From Chitinophaga polysaccharea (lineage in GTDB: Bacteria > Bacteroidota > Bacteroidia > Chitinophagales > Chitinophagaceae): DNA of 64,000 bases. The stretch lies in assembly GCF_902150045.1 (NCBI RefSeq), contig NZ_CABFVU010000002.1:422001-486000 (forward strand), written 5' to 3'. The position numbers and the translations under genes are program-made. The notes under the pieces are model-generated. The model was not told where the DNA came from. It made no database searches and saw nothing but the letters and a program-made list of their open reading frames with translations. Shown in pieces: positions 51,408 through 60,778 of this stretch. The first letter of the stretch is position 1; each line of letters starts with the position of its first letter.

Positions 51408-52898
51408 TTATCTTAACATATTCCTTTTTTTCCAGGCCGATTCACGTGGATTGCTGCTGATGGTCGCTTCCTGTAAATTTATATTGTTTTGCTGCCACAC
51501 ATATGCAGCCAGTATGGCGGCCAGTTTATTGATGTCTTTTTCGTCTGTGAGCAGCGACTGTGGCGTAAAATATTTATTGATGAAATTGGTGTCGAAGTTT
51601 CCTTCAATGAATGCGGGCTGCTGTAAAGCCCAATGGCCAAAAGGCAGCGTGGTTTTGATCCCCTTTACCTGGTACTCCCCGATGGCACGGATCAGGCGCA
51701 GCCTTGCTTCCTCGCGGTTGCTGCCCCAGGCGATAAGCTTGGCAATCATAGGATCATAATAGATTGGAATGTCCATTCTCTGTTCATATCCGTCGTCTAC
51801 TCTTACACCATAGCCCTGCGGACGGATATAAGTTTCCAGTTTACCGGTATCGGGCAGGAAGTTATTGGCCGGATCTTCGGCACAGATGCGCAGTTCAATG
51901 GCATGGCCGTTTATTTTAAGACTATCCTGGGTAAAGGACAATTTTTCGCCTCGGGCTACTTTTATCTGTTCCTTCACAAGGTCGAGGCCGGTAATCAGCT
52001 CCGTTACCGGGTGCTCTACCTGCAGCCGTGTGTTCATTTCGAGAAAATAAAAATTCAGCTGCTCATCCACCAGGAATTCTACAGTACCGGCCCCATAATA
52101 ATCACAGGCCCTGGCTACATCTACTGCACATTGTCCCATGGCCGCGCGGATTGCTGGCGTAAGACAGGAGGAGGGCGCTTCTTCAATCAGCTTCTGGTGG
52201 CGTCTTTGAATAGAACATTCCCTTTCAAATAAATACACACAATTACCATGGCGGTCGCCCAGTATCTGTATTTCTATATGGCGTGGGGAGCCCACATATT
52301 TTTCTATGAATACAGCATCATCACCAAAAGCGCTAAGGGCTTCACTTTTAGCCATCCTGATCTGTTCATCCAATTCTTCGGCATTGTTCACTACTCTCAT
52401 TCCTTTACCTCCACCACCGGCGGAAGCTTTGATCAGGATAGGGAAACCTGTTTTCTTTACTACTTCCCGGGCTTCTTCCACGCTGCGTAAGGGCGTTTCA
52501 GTACCAGGCACCATCGGTACACCGAATTTCTGCGCGGCCTGTTTGGCTGCCAGCTTGCTTCCCATTACCTCGATGGAAGCTGCCGAGGGGCCAATAAAGG
52601 TAATGCCGGCATCAGTTACCTGTTGTGCAAAGCGGGCATTTTCACTCAGGAATCCATAACCGGGGTGAATACCATCCGCACCTTTTTCAATAGCTGCGGC
52701 AATTATTTTTTCGCCCAGCAGGTACGACTGATTGGAGGGAGCAGGACCAATGCAAACGGCTTCATCTGCATATTGTACAAAAGGCATGGTACGATCAGCC
52801 TCGGAATACACCGCCACTGTTTGTATCCCCATTTCACGTGCAGAACGCATAATACGTAATGCAATTTCTCCCCTATTGGCAACCAGAATTTTCTTCAT
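51408..52898 (-). CDS. accC: Acetyl-CoA carboxylase, biotin carboxylase subunit
   Basis: A 496-residue protein with the biotin carboxylase layout: KKILVANRGEIALRIMRSAR, IHPGYGFLSENARFAQQVTD, ATP-grasp KASAGGGGKGMRVV, EKYVGSPRHIEIQILGDRHG, EMNTRLQVEHPVTELITGLD. No biotinyl domain is attached, so a separate BCCP is needed (not in the window). It carboxylates biotin for fatty acid synthesis, or for another biotin-dependent carboxylase. Followed by the GtrA gene 76 bp away. Confidence 0.93.
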   Translation of the reverse strand: MKKILVANRGEIALRIMRSAREMGIQTVAVYSEADRTMPFVQYADEAVCIGPAPSNQSYLLGEKIIAAAIEKGADGIHPGYGFLSENARFAQQVTDAGITFIGPSAASIEVMGSKLAAKQAAQKFGVPMVPGTETPLRSVEEAREVVKKTGFPILIKASAGGGGKGMRVVNNAEELDEQIRMAKSEALSAFGDDAVFIEKYVGSPRHIEIQILGDRHGNCVYLFERECSIQRRHQKLIEEAPSSCLTPAIRAAMGQCAVDVARACDYYGAGTVEFLVDEQLNFYFLEMNTRLQVEHPVTELITGLDLVKEQIKVARGEKLSFTQDSLKINGHAIELRICAEDPANNFLPDTGKLETYIRPQGYGVRVDDGYEQRMDIPIYYDPMIAKLIAWGSNREEARLRLIRAIGEYQVKGIKTTLPFGHWALQQPAFIEGNFDTNFINKYFTPQSLLTDEKDINKLAAILAAYVWQQNNINLQEATISSNPRESAWKKRNMLR

Positions 52899-53006
52899 CG
52901 GCAGTTTGCTTTTAAAAAGGCCCCTTTGCTATGGGGATGTCATTTTTTAATGAGGGGCTAAATATACTTAAAAATGAGTAACGGCTGAAAGCTAATTGTG
53001 ATTAGC

Positions 53007-53014
53007 TATCTTTG
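53007..53014 (+). promoter_or_regulatory. -7 box for ccmB
   Basis: TATCTTTG, an exact TAnnTTTG match, 9 bp upstream of ATG 53024, so the 5' UTR is probably only a few bases. No -33 TTTG stands out. Confidence 0.5.
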
Positions 53015-53023
53015 CGCCTGATC

Positions 53024-53692
53024 ATGAAAAAAAGCAACCCTCTGCACCAGACATTCACCCTTGTAAAAAAGGATCTTACACTGGAACTCCGCCAGCAGTA
53101 TGCCTTTTATGGGGTATTGCTCTATATCGTGTCTACCGTCTTCGTTATTAACCTGATGATGGGACGGCCTGACGATAAGGTATGGAACGCCCTTTTCTGG
53201 GTGATACAGCTTTTTGTAGCAGTAAATGCAGTGGCCAAGAGCTTTATGCAGGAAAGCCGTGGACGGCTGTTGTATTTCTATTCCCTGGTGAATCCGCGTT
53301 GCTTTATCGCGGCAAAACTGATCTATAATGTGATTCTGATGACCCTCATGAGCATCATCGCCCTGGTTTGCAGCATTGCTTTCCTGGGGAATCCCATTAT
53401 CAATCCCGTTTATTTTGTGGGAATGGTGCTACTTGGAGGTACCAGTATTTCCCTCCTGTTTACCATGCTGGCGGCTATTGCCGCCCAAGCCAATCACAAT
53501 GCCGCGCTGATGGCGGTGATGGGATTCCCGCTCATTATGCCGGTACTGATGCTGCTGGCCAATATCTCTTTGTCGGCTTTCGTAACAGTATACCAGCCCG
53601 AACTTCCCAAGATGTTCCTCCTGCTGGGAGGGATGGATATACTGGTTATAGCCCTGACAATGATACTTTTCCCGTTTTTGTGGAAAGACTGA
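53024..53692 (+). CDS. ccmB: Heme exporter CcmB
   Basis: ATG 53024 gives 222 residues. Six hydrophobic segments and the early block TLVKKDLTLELRQQYAFYGV match CcmB, the permease of the CcmAB heme/cytochrome c maturation transporter. No CcmA ATPase is adjacent in this window (accC lies upstream on the other strand). ccmC and a CcmD-like gene follow on the same strand. Confidence 0.88.
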   Translation: MKKSNPLHQTFTLVKKDLTLELRQQYAFYGVLLYIVSTVFVINLMMGRPDDKVWNALFWVIQLFVAVNAVAKSFMQESRGRLLYFYSLVNPRCFIAAKLIYNVILMTLMSIIALVCSIAFLGNPIINPVYFVGMVLLGGTSISLLFTMLAAIAAQANHNAALMAVMGFPLIMPVLMLLANISLSAFVTVYQPELPKMFLLLGGMDILVIALTMILFPFLWKD

Positions 53693-53837
53693 TATTAGAA
53701 ATATCAAACAAAAAGCTCACTTCTGTAAAGGATATTTAACAGGGAATTACAGCCGTTGGATAAACTTAAAATCCCCGAAAATCTTTGTGATTAGGTTTAA
53801 AACCTGTAGGTTTGCCCCCGAATATAGCTATTAAAAA

Positions 53838-54500
53838 ATGGCCAGACATTGGTGGAAAGCATTAGCGATACTGCTTCTTTTATATGTAATTATCGCCGGG
53901 TTCACTGTTAAAATACCTATAATAGGAACCAACGGACAATCATCCCGCGGATTGTTCTTTCACGTACCGATGTGGATATGTATGTATACTATGTATACCA
54001 TATCTCTCGTCAACTCTTTGCTTTATCTGTCGAAATATGATCTGAAGAAAGATGTAATTGCCTCCAGCGCTGCCGGAGTAGGCACTTTCTTTGGCGTATT
54101 GGGATTTGCAACGGGTACGCTCTGGGCTACCTACACCTGGGGAGGAACGCTTACAGACGATCCCAAACAGATGTGCACAGCCATTGCCATTCTTATTTAT
54201 ATGGCTTATCTGGTATTGCGCATATCCATACACGACCTGGACAAACGGGCACGGATATCCGCAGTTTTCAACATTTTTGCCTTTGCCTTGCTGATACCAC
54301 TAACCTATATCATTCCCCGTATGGTGGATTCCCTGCACCCGGGAAGTGCTACCACACCAGGTTTTGCATCAAAAGACACCGATGGATCCATGAAGCTGGT
54401 GTTGTATCCCGCCTTTATTGGCTGGACCCTGCTGAGTGTGTGGATATTCACGCTGGTAGTACGTTACAGGAAATTACAGCTTAAAAATATTTTTAAATGA
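53838..54500 (+). CDS. ccmC: Cytochrome c biogenesis protein CcmC
   Basis: A 220-residue integral membrane protein with six TM segments, of the CcmC/CcsA heme-handling family. The block GTLWATYTWGGTLTDDPKQM resembles the tryptophan-rich WWD-type loop. Its role is to deliver heme for cytochrome c maturation at the periplasmic face. It lies 145 bp after ccmB and overlaps the next gene by 4 bp (ATGA). Confidence 0.88.
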   Translation: MARHWWKALAILLLLYVIIAGFTVKIPIIGTNGQSSRGLFFHVPMWICMYTMYTISLVNSLLYLSKYDLKKDVIASSAAGVGTFFGVLGFATGTLWATYTWGGTLTDDPKQMCTAIAILIYMAYLVLRISIHDLDKRARISAVFNIFAFALLIPLTYIIPRMVDSLHPGSATTPGFASKDTDGSMKLVLYPAFIGWTLLSVWIFTLVVRYRKLQLKNIFK

Positions 54501-54733
54501 TCAACAGAGCGTTTTCATTTTGCCTGACCATGGTTTTGCTATTCATTTCGGTACTGGCAAGTGCACAACAGCAGAATACAGAGAAAGGACCGGTCAACGA
54601 ATTCTTCCGCAGCAACGATAAAATTTATGTTATTGTCGGTGTTTTAGTGATCATCTTCTTAGGAATTGTGTTATTTCTTATCAATCTCGACAGGAAAATT
54701 GGTAAGCTGGAAGAAAAAGACAGAAATAATTGA
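54497..54733 (+). CDS. CcmD-family small membrane protein
   Basis: 78 residues: a signal-like N-terminal helix (FSFCLTMVLLFISVLASAQ), a short loop, then one TM helix (YVIVGVLVIIFLGIVLFLIN) and a charged tail (LDRKIGKLEEKDRNN). This layout and its coupling to ccmC through a 4-bp overlap fit Bacteroidota CcmD-like proteins, which hold the CcmC complex together. Confidence 0.8.
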   Translation: MINRAFSFCLTMVLLFISVLASAQQQNTEKGPVNEFFRSNDKIYVIVGVLVIIFLGIVLFLINLDRKIGKLEEKDRNN

Positions 54734-54777
54734 CACAGAAGCGTTTAAAATCTATCGTTATACCAAAACAATAATTT

Positions 54778-56196
54778 ATGCCGCAAGATCAGCATTATAG
54801 CTTCTTCCAGAGCGTGGAGAAAAGCTTCGACAAAGCAGCTGCATTCACCAAATGGGATAAAGGTATCCTGGAGCAGATCAAAGCCTGCAACGCCGTTTAC
54901 CAGATTAAATTCCCGGTGAGAATAGGCGATTCTGTACAGGTAATTGAAGCTTACCGCGTACAACATTCACATCATAAACTTCCCTGTAAAGGTGGTATCC
55001 GCTTCAGCGATGAAGTAAACCAGGATGAAGTAATGGCACTGGCATCCCTGATGACCTATAAATGCGCCATTGTAAACGTTCCTTTTGGTGGTGCCAAAGG
55101 TGGTTTGAAAATCAACCCCCGCAACTATACACCTTTCCAGCTGGAAGCGATCACCCGTCGTTATACCGCGGAACTGGTAAAGAAAAACTTTATTGGCCCC
55201 GGCACAGATGTTCCCGCTCCTGATTATGGTACCGGTGAAAGAGAAATGAGCTGGATCCTGGATACTTATATGAGCTTACGCCCGGGCGAAATAGATGGTT
55301 ATGGCTGCGTTACCGGTAAACCTGTATCACAGGGCGGCGTGCGCGGTCGTACGGAAGCAACCGGCTTAGGCGTGTTCTATGGTTTGCGCGAACTGTGCAA
55401 TATCAAGGAAGACATGGACCGTCTTGGTCTTACTACTGGTATAGAAGGAAAAAGAGTAATTGTGCAGGGAATGGGTAACGTAGGTTATCATGCTGCCAAA
55501 TACTTCCACGAAGCAGGCGCCAAAGTGATCTGCCTGATCGAGTGGGACGGCGCTATCTATAACGAACAGGGAATGAACCCCGACGAAGTGCTGATGCACA
55601 AAAAAGCTACCGGCTCAATCGTTAATTTCGCAGGCGCTACCAACCTGAATAAGAACACGGACGGCCTGGAACTGGATTGCGAGATCCTGATCCCTGCGGC
55701 ATTGGAAAATGTAATAGACAAGCACAATGCGCCAAACGTTAAAGCAAAGATCATCGGTGAAGCCGCCAATGGTCCTTTAACACCGGAAGCAGACGAAATC
55801 CTGAACAAGAAAGGAGTGATCGTTGTGCCGGATATGTTCCTGAATGCCGGTGGTGTAACTGTATCCTATTTCGAATGGCTGAAAAACCTCAGTCACGTGC
55901 GTTATGGCCGTTTGGGCAAGCGCTTCGACGAAAATATGAACATTCACATCCTGCAAACCATCGAGGATCTGACCGGTAAAAAAGTATCTGATAAAGAGCG
56001 GAAGTTCATTGCGCATGGTGCTGATGAAGTGGACCTGGTATATTCCGGCCTGGAAGAAACCATGCACGCTGCGCTTCACGAAGTGCGCGACGTAATGATG
56101 GCCAATCCACTGATCCATGATATGCGTACAGCTGCTTATGTAGTGGCCATTAATAAAGTAGGTGCCGCTTACGAGCAACTGGGTATTTTCCCTTGA
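54778..56196 (+). CDS. Glutamate dehydrogenase (Glu/Leu/Phe/Val family)
   Basis: A 472-residue dehydrogenase. The substrate Lys block PFGGAKGGLKINPRNY is clear, followed by GTDVPAPDYGTGEREMSWIL and the NAD-binding VIVQGMGNVGYHAAKYFHEA. It matches hexameric Glu dehydrogenases of the 410-475 residue class. It interconverts glutamate and 2-oxoglutarate plus ammonia. The gene ends at the edge of palindromic repeat copy B. Confidence 0.93.
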   Translation: MPQDQHYSFFQSVEKSFDKAAAFTKWDKGILEQIKACNAVYQIKFPVRIGDSVQVIEAYRVQHSHHKLPCKGGIRFSDEVNQDEVMALASLMTYKCAIVNVPFGGAKGGLKINPRNYTPFQLEAITRRYTAELVKKNFIGPGTDVPAPDYGTGEREMSWILDTYMSLRPGEIDGYGCVTGKPVSQGGVRGRTEATGLGVFYGLRELCNIKEDMDRLGLTTGIEGKRVIVQGMGNVGYHAAKYFHEAGAKVICLIEWDGAIYNEQGMNPDEVLMHKKATGSIVNFAGATNLNKNTDGLELDCEILIPAALENVIDKHNAPNVKAKIIGEAANGPLTPEADEILNKKGVIVVPDMFLNAGGVTVSYFEWLKNLSHVRYGRLGKRFDENMNIHILQTIEDLTGKKVSDKERKFIAHGADEVDLVYSGLEETMHAALHEVRDVMMANPLIHDMRTAAYVVAINKVGAAYEQLGIFP

Positions 56197-56207
56197 TGCA
56201 GCAGAGG

Positions 56208-56488
56208 GAGCGCCTTCGGCGCTTGTCTTGGAACACTGATTACGCTGATTATGATGATTAGTTTGATTTTATTTGGAATTTGAAAATAGTTGAGGGAGAT
56301 TGAAGCGAATGCTTTTATCTCCCTTAAGTTTTTTATAAAAACAAATTTTTAGAATGGAAATAATAAAGGGAGATAAAAGCATTCCACTCTTATCTCCCTT
56401 AAATCCTCTATAAAACCCCAAAAAATAAAATCAAACTAATCATCATAATCAGCGTAATCAGTGTTCCAAGACAAGCGCCGAAGGCGCT
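56208..56488. repeat. Palindromic repeat element, copy B
   Basis: The left end begins GAGCGCCTTCGGCGCTTGTC (itself a small hairpin) and continues through TTGGAACACTGATTACGCTG to GATTTTATTT. The right end, about 56421-56488, is its inverse with no mismatch seen over about 68 bases. Two inner hairpins use the same core: AGGGAGAT... (56293) with TATCTCCCTT (56316-56325), and AAGGGAGATAAAAGC (56366-56380) with TATCTCCCTT (56391-56400). Same family as 18361-18655. Its right edge touches the stop codon of the minus-strand gene at 56488. Confidence 0.9.
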
Positions 56489-56931
56489 CACACAAACGCC
56501 GGTAACTCGCGCAGGAACCGCCATTTGCTTTCGGTAGCTACATAGTTGCCACAGAACGTGTTCACGCCATTAGTGATCACCAGGTAGGTAGCCGGGATCA
56601 CCATGTTATAGCGAATCACCTGTTGCATGGTATGCTCGGTAAGCGGCACATTCATTTCCTTGCATTCCACCAGCATCCAGGGTTGTGCTGCACGGTTGTA
56701 GATAACGATGTCGTATCGCTTCTTCATCTCTCCCAAAAAAATTTCCTTTTCAATACCTATCAGGGAGGCCGGGTATTCCAACACCTTTACCAGGTAATTC
56801 AGAAAGTTTTGTCTTACCCATTCTTCCGGCGTGAGCGCCACATATTTTTTACGGAAGCGGTCAAAGATGAGCTCTTTGCCGCCTTCTCTCATAATTTTAA
56901 AATCGGGTGGGGGGAAGCTGATAGCGATCAA
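56488..56931 (-). CDS. Stand-alone HsdR N-terminal-type nuclease domain protein
   Basis: A 147-residue protein. The beginning (ISFPPPDFKIMREGGKELIF, then RKKYVALTPEEWVRQNFLNY) and the PD-(D/E)xK core (KRYDIVIYNRAAQPWMLVEC, with E-x-K in ECKE) match the type I restriction enzyme R N-terminal domain (PF13588). The helicase and the rest of HsdR are absent, and no HsdM or HsdS is nearby. Start is TTG at 56931; ATG 56892 would remove conserved residues. Such single-domain proteins are common in Bacteroidota; nuclease function is unproven. Its end abuts repeat copy B. Confidence 0.82.
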   Translation of the reverse strand: MIAISFPPPDFKIMREGGKELIFDRFRKKYVALTPEEWVRQNFLNYLVKVLEYPASLIGIEKEIFLGEMKKRYDIVIYNRAAQPWMLVECKEMNVPLTEHTMQQVIRYNMVIPATYLVITNGVNTFCGNYVATESKWRFLRELPAFV

Positions 56932-56980
56932 GAGATTATTGCTTTTATACTGCTGCGAAGATAGTCACATTAGGATAATA

Positions 56981-57010
56981 TTGGGGTTAGCGAACAAAAC
57001 CTTATATTTG
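56981..57010 (+). promoter_or_regulatory. Promoter of the AMP nucleosidase gene
   Basis: TTG at 56981-56983 and TATATTTG at 57003-57010, 19 bp apart: a full Bacteroidota -33/-7 pair. The ATG at 57025 is 14 bp downstream. Confidence 0.7.
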
Positions 57011-57024
57011 CTTGTCAAAAAGCT

Positions 57025-57795
57025 ATGAAGACAAAAGCCGAAATTGTAGCTAACTGGCTGCCCCGCTACACGGGTGAGAAACTGGATCGGTTCGGATCCC
57101 ATATCCTCCTCACCAACTTCAGTAATTACGTAACAATGTTTGCCGAATGGAACAACGTGGGAATCGTTGGTGCAGGCAGGCCTATGCAATGTGCCACTGC
57201 AGGCGACATTACCATTATTAACTTTGGTATGGGAAGTCCGGGCGCTGCAACAGTAATGGACCTGCTGTCTGCCATCTCTCCCAATGCCGTGCTATTCCTT
57301 GGTAAATGCGGAGGTTTAAAAAAGAAGAACAACATCGGCGACCTGATATTACCCATTGCTGCTATCCGTGGCGAAGGTACCAGTAACGATTATTTTCCTC
57401 CGGAAGTGCCTGCGTTGCCTGCATTTGCTTTACAGAAAGCTATTTCCACTACTATCCGTGATTCCGGTTACGACTATTGGACCGGTACCTGCTATACCAC
57501 CAACAGGCGGGTATGGGAGCACGATGCCACGTTCAAACAATACCTGGAAAGGATAAGGGCAATGGCGGTAGATATGGAAACAGCCACCATCTTTTCTGTG
57601 GGCTTCTTTAATAAGATTCCTACCGGGGCTTTATTACTGGTTTCCGATCAGCCGATGGTGCCGGAAGGCGTAAAAACGGAAGAAAGCGACAAAAAGGTAA
57701 CCAACAAGTTCGTGGAACGCCATCTTAAAGTAGGGATCGATTCCTTACAGAAGCTGATTGAAAGCCACCAAACCGTGAAGCACCTGCGTTTTTAG
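57025..57795 (+). CDS. AMP nucleosidase
   Basis: A 256-residue protein of the PNP/UDP phosphorylase fold in the short AMP-nucleosidase subgroup. It includes ITIINFGMGSPGAATVMDLL, AVLFLGKCGGLKKKNNIGDL, and AMAVDMETATIFSVGFFNKI, with the catalytic-type ME motif. It splits AMP into adenine and ribose 5-phosphate, controlling the adenylate pool. Its 3' end is 20 bp from the next gene's start. Confidence 0.9.
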   Translation: MKTKAEIVANWLPRYTGEKLDRFGSHILLTNFSNYVTMFAEWNNVGIVGAGRPMQCATAGDITIINFGMGSPGAATVMDLLSAISPNAVLFLGKCGGLKKKNNIGDLILPIAAIRGEGTSNDYFPPEVPALPAFALQKAISTTIRDSGYDYWTGTCYTTNRRVWEHDATFKQYLERIRAMAVDMETATIFSVGFFNKIPTGALLLVSDQPMVPEGVKTEESDKKVTNKFVERHLKVGIDSLQKLIESHQTVKHLRF

Positions 57796-57815
57796 AATTG
57801 TTGTATCTTCCGGGT

Positions 57816-59564
57816 ATGCTTTCCACGCGGGTAGAGATACAGGACCTGGAGGTAACTTTCAGGTCAGGACAAACATCAGCAACAGCTGTTAATCAGATTT
57901 CCCTTTCTGTAGGTAAGGGTGAAATAGTAGGCGTAGTAGGAGAATCCGGTTCCGGAAAATCCGTTACCGCCCTCTCCATCATGCGCCTGATCGATATGCC
58001 TGGCGCCATTTCCGGCGGAAAGATCCTTTACCAGGCTTCAGAGGAAACAGCAGTAAACCTGCTGCAATTGCCCGACGCTACCATGCGGAGTTACCGGGGC
58101 AATGAAATTGCCATGATTTTCCAGGAACCCATGACGGCACTGAACCCCCTGCATACCTGCGGGGAGCAGATTACCGAGGCTATCCGTTTGCATACCGGCG
58201 TAAGCCGCCAGGATGCCCGGAAAGAAGTGATATCGCTTTTTGAAAAAGTAAAACTGCCCGATCCTGCCGGGATGATGAACCGTTATCCCCATGAAATTTC
58301 CGGCGGACAAAAACAACGGGTCATGATAGCGATGGCCATTTCCTGTCATCCCCGCCTGCTGATTGCCGATGAGCCCACCACGGCATTGGATGTTACTGTG
58401 CAGAAGGCTATCCTGGAGCTACTCCGGGAATTGCAGCAGCAGATGGATATGAGCGTTATTTTTATTACGCACGACTTAGGCGTGGTAGCAGAAATAGCGG
58501 AAAGGGTAGTGGTGATGTATAAAGGGAATATTGTGGAAGAGGGAACGGTTAAAGAAGTGTTTCTGCATCCGCAGCACCCGTATACCAAGGGCTTACTGGC
58601 TTGCAGGCCCCCACTGGATAAACGTTTGAGCAGGTTACCGGTGATCCGGGATTTTATGGAAACGGACTCACGTGGACAGATACACGAAAAAGCCGGCGCC
58701 ATCCGCGATGTGATGCAGTCGCTGGTAATACCCGAAGCAGTCCTGAAGCAGCGGGAGCAACAACTGGCCTTAGCTGTACCATTACTGGAAGTGCATCAGC
58801 TGAAAACCTGGTTCCCGGTAAAAAGAAGTATTACCGGTAAGGTGCTGCAATGGGTCAGGGCGGTAGATGATGTGAGTTTCCAGGTAATGACTGGTGAAAC
58901 AATGGGCCTGGTAGGTGAATCCGGCTGCGGTAAAACTACCCTGGGACGGTCGTTGTTAAGGCTTGCAGAACCAACTGCCGGAAGTATTGTTTATAAAGGC
59001 CAGGATATACGAAGTTTATCTGCAGCCGGAATGAGAGCGCTGCGAAAGGATATGCAGCTTATTTTTCAGGATCCTTATGCTTCGCTGAATCCACGGAAAA
59101 CCATTGGCGCCGCCATACTGGAGCCAATGATGGTACACGGGCTTTACAATACAGAGCAACGGCGGAAAGCCAGGGTGCTGGAATTACTGGAGAAGGTAAA
59201 CCTGTTGCCGGAGCATTTTAACCGGTACCCCCATGAGTTTTCCGGCGGGCAGCGGCAACGGGTGGTAATTGCCAGGGCGCTGGCAGTAGAACCGTCTTTT
59301 ATTATCTGTGATGAATCTGTAGCGGCGCTGGACGTAAGTGTGCAGGCCCAGGTTCTTAACCTGCTGATCCGGCTACGCGAGGAGCTGGGGTTTACCTGTA
59401 TCTTTATTTCGCACGATCTTTCAGTGGTAAGGTTTATCAGCGACCGGATGATGGTGATGCAAAAAGGGAAGATTGTAGAACAGGGCGCAGCCGACAAGGT
59501 ATACAATCACCCCGAAAATCCTTATACCCAACAGCTGATAGCAGCCATTCCTAAAGGAATATAA
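57816..59564 (+). CDS. Dipeptide/oligopeptide ABC transporter ATPase with two nucleotide-binding domains
   Basis: ATG 57816 gives 582 residues. Two ABC domains in one chain: Walker A GESGSGKS and signature SGGQKQRV in the first half, Walker A GESGCGKT and signature SGGQRQRV in the second, with the oligopeptide-type C-terminal tail ([26 protein letters not shown]) after each. This is the GsiA/YejF-like layout (DppD-DppF fusion). No permease or substrate-binding protein is near, so it must work with proteins encoded elsewhere. Confidence 0.92.
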   Translation: MLSTRVEIQDLEVTFRSGQTSATAVNQISLSVGKGEIVGVVGESGSGKSVTALSIMRLIDMPGAISGGKILYQASEETAVNLLQLPDATMRSYRGNEIAMIFQEPMTALNPLHTCGEQITEAIRLHTGVSRQDARKEVISLFEKVKLPDPAGMMNRYPHEISGGQKQRVMIAMAISCHPRLLIADEPTTALDVTVQKAILELLRELQQQMDMSVIFITHDLGVVAEIAERVVVMYKGNIVEEGTVKEVFLHPQHPYTKGLLACRPPLDKRLSRLPVIRDFMETDSRGQIHEKAGAIRDVMQSLVIPEAVLKQREQQLALAVPLLEVHQLKTWFPVKRSITGKVLQWVRAVDDVSFQVMTGETMGLVGESGCGKTTLGRSLLRLAEPTAGSIVYKGQDIRSLSAAGMRALRKDMQLIFQDPYASLNPRKTIGAAILEPMMVHGLYNTEQRRKARVLELLEKVNLLPEHFNRYPHEFSGGQRQRVVIARALAVEPSFIICDESVAALDVSVQAQVLNLLIRLREELGFTCIFISHDLSVVRFISDRMMVMQKGKIVEQGAADKVYNHPENPYTQQLIAAIPKGI

Positions 59565-59600
59565 TATATAACTGGTTGTCTATTATTATTTAATATCATT

Positions 59601-59632
59601 TTTGATGATGTAGATAATAATCGGTAACTTTG
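59601..59632 (+). promoter_or_regulatory. Promoter of queA
   Basis: TTTG at 59601-59604 and TAACTTTG at 59625-59632, 20 bp apart: the classical -33/-7 layout, with the ATG 29 bp downstream at 59662. Confidence 0.7.
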
Positions 59633-59661
59633 CACCTCTAAAAATTTATTCATACCGTAAT

Positions 59662-60711
59662 ATGAAACTATCACAGTTCAAATTCGATCTTCCTTTAAAT
59701 CTGATCGCCCAGCACCCTACCAAGACAAGAGATGAATCACGTTTAATGGTGGTACATCGCAATACCGGCAAAATTGAGCACAAAGTATTCAAAGACATCC
59801 TTGGTTATTTTAACGATAAGGATGTAATGATTGTGAACAATACAAAGGTGTTTCCTGCAAGGTTATATGGCCGTAAAGAAAAAACAGGAGCAAAAATTGA
59901 AGTATTCCTGCTGCGTGAGCTGAACAAGCAAAACCGACTGTGGGATGTAATTGTTGACCCGGCACGTAAAATCCGTGTGGGCAACAAATTGTATTTTGGC
60001 GACGACGAGACGCTGGTGGCAGAAGTGATTGATAACACTACATCAAGAGGCCGTACTATCCGTTTCTTATTCGAAGGTAATGACGAAGAATTCAAACAGG
60101 TGCTTGATCAGCTGGGTGAAACTCCGTTGCCTAAGTATATCAAACGTAAACCGGAAGATGAAGATAAGGAGCGTTACCAGACTGTGTATGCCAAATATGA
60201 AGGCGCTGTAGCTGCACCTACTGCAGGTTTGCACTTTAGCCGTGAGTTGATCAAACGTTTGGAAATTAAGGGTGTTAAGTTTGCAGAAGTAACCCTGCAC
60301 ACTGGTTTAGGTACTTTCCGTCCTATTGAGGTGGAAGACCTGAGCAAGCACAAAATGGACGCGGAGTATTTTCATATTGAAGAACACGCTGTGAAAGTGG
60401 TGAACAAGGCCAAAGAGGAAAACCGCAAGATCTGTGCTATCGGAACTACTTCCGTGCGTGCTGTTGAGTCTTCCGTAACTGCGCAAAACCACCTGAAAGC
60501 TGCTGAAGGATGGACTAACACATTCATTCATCCGCCGTATGATTTTGCTATTCCAAATGCGTTGGTAACAAACTTCCACCTGCCAAAAACCAGCCTGCTC
60601 ATCATGACCTGTGCTTTTGCAGGATATGACCTGATCATGGAGGCTTATCAGCAGGCGATTAAAGAGAAATACCGTTTCTTCAGTTATGGCGATGCCATGC
60701 TGATCGTTTAA
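59662..60711 (+). CDS. queA: S-adenosylmethionine:tRNA ribosyltransferase-isomerase
   Basis: A 349-residue protein: [20 protein letters not shown] at the N-terminus, [40 protein letters not shown], and [20 protein letters not shown]. The family is recognised easily. It makes epoxyqueuosine in the tRNA anticodon wobble position from preQ1 and SAM. Own promoter at 59601; terminator hairpin directly after. Confidence 0.97.
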   Translation: MKLSQFKFDLPLNLIAQHPTKTRDESRLMVVHRNTGKIEHKVFKDILGYFNDKDVMIVNNTKVFPARLYGRKEKTGAKIEVFLLRELNKQNRLWDVIVDPARKIRVGNKLYFGDDETLVAEVIDNTTSRGRTIRFLFEGNDEEFKQVLDQLGETPLPKYIKRKPEDEDKERYQTVYAKYEGAVAAPTAGLHFSRELIKRLEIKGVKFAEVTLHTGLGTFRPIEVEDLSKHKMDAEYFHIEEHAVKVVNKAKEENRKICAIGTTSVRAVESSVTAQNHLKAAEGWTNTFIHPPYDFAIPNALVTNFHLPKTSLLIMTCAFAGYDLIMEAYQQAIKEKYRFFSYGDAMLIV

Positions 60712-60725
60712 TTACAAAGCATTTT

Positions 60726-60776
60726 TCGGGGATTTTCTTATTCAGCCTACTGGATAAGGAAATCCCCGATCTTTTT
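60726..60776 (+). terminator. Terminator hairpin after queA
   Basis: Twenty-base arms TCGGGGATTTTCTTATTCAG (60726-60745) and CTGGATAAGGAAATCCCCGA (60750-60769), two wobble pairs, then CTTTTT. It ends 3 bp before the ispD ATG. Confidence 0.85.
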
Positions 60777-60778
60777 AT

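Noticed and set aside
56208..57795. HsdR_N protein, AMP nucleosidase and repeat as a defence island
   Set aside because: AMP nucleosidase has its own promoter and a housekeeping role, and the genes are on different strands. No other defence gene is near.
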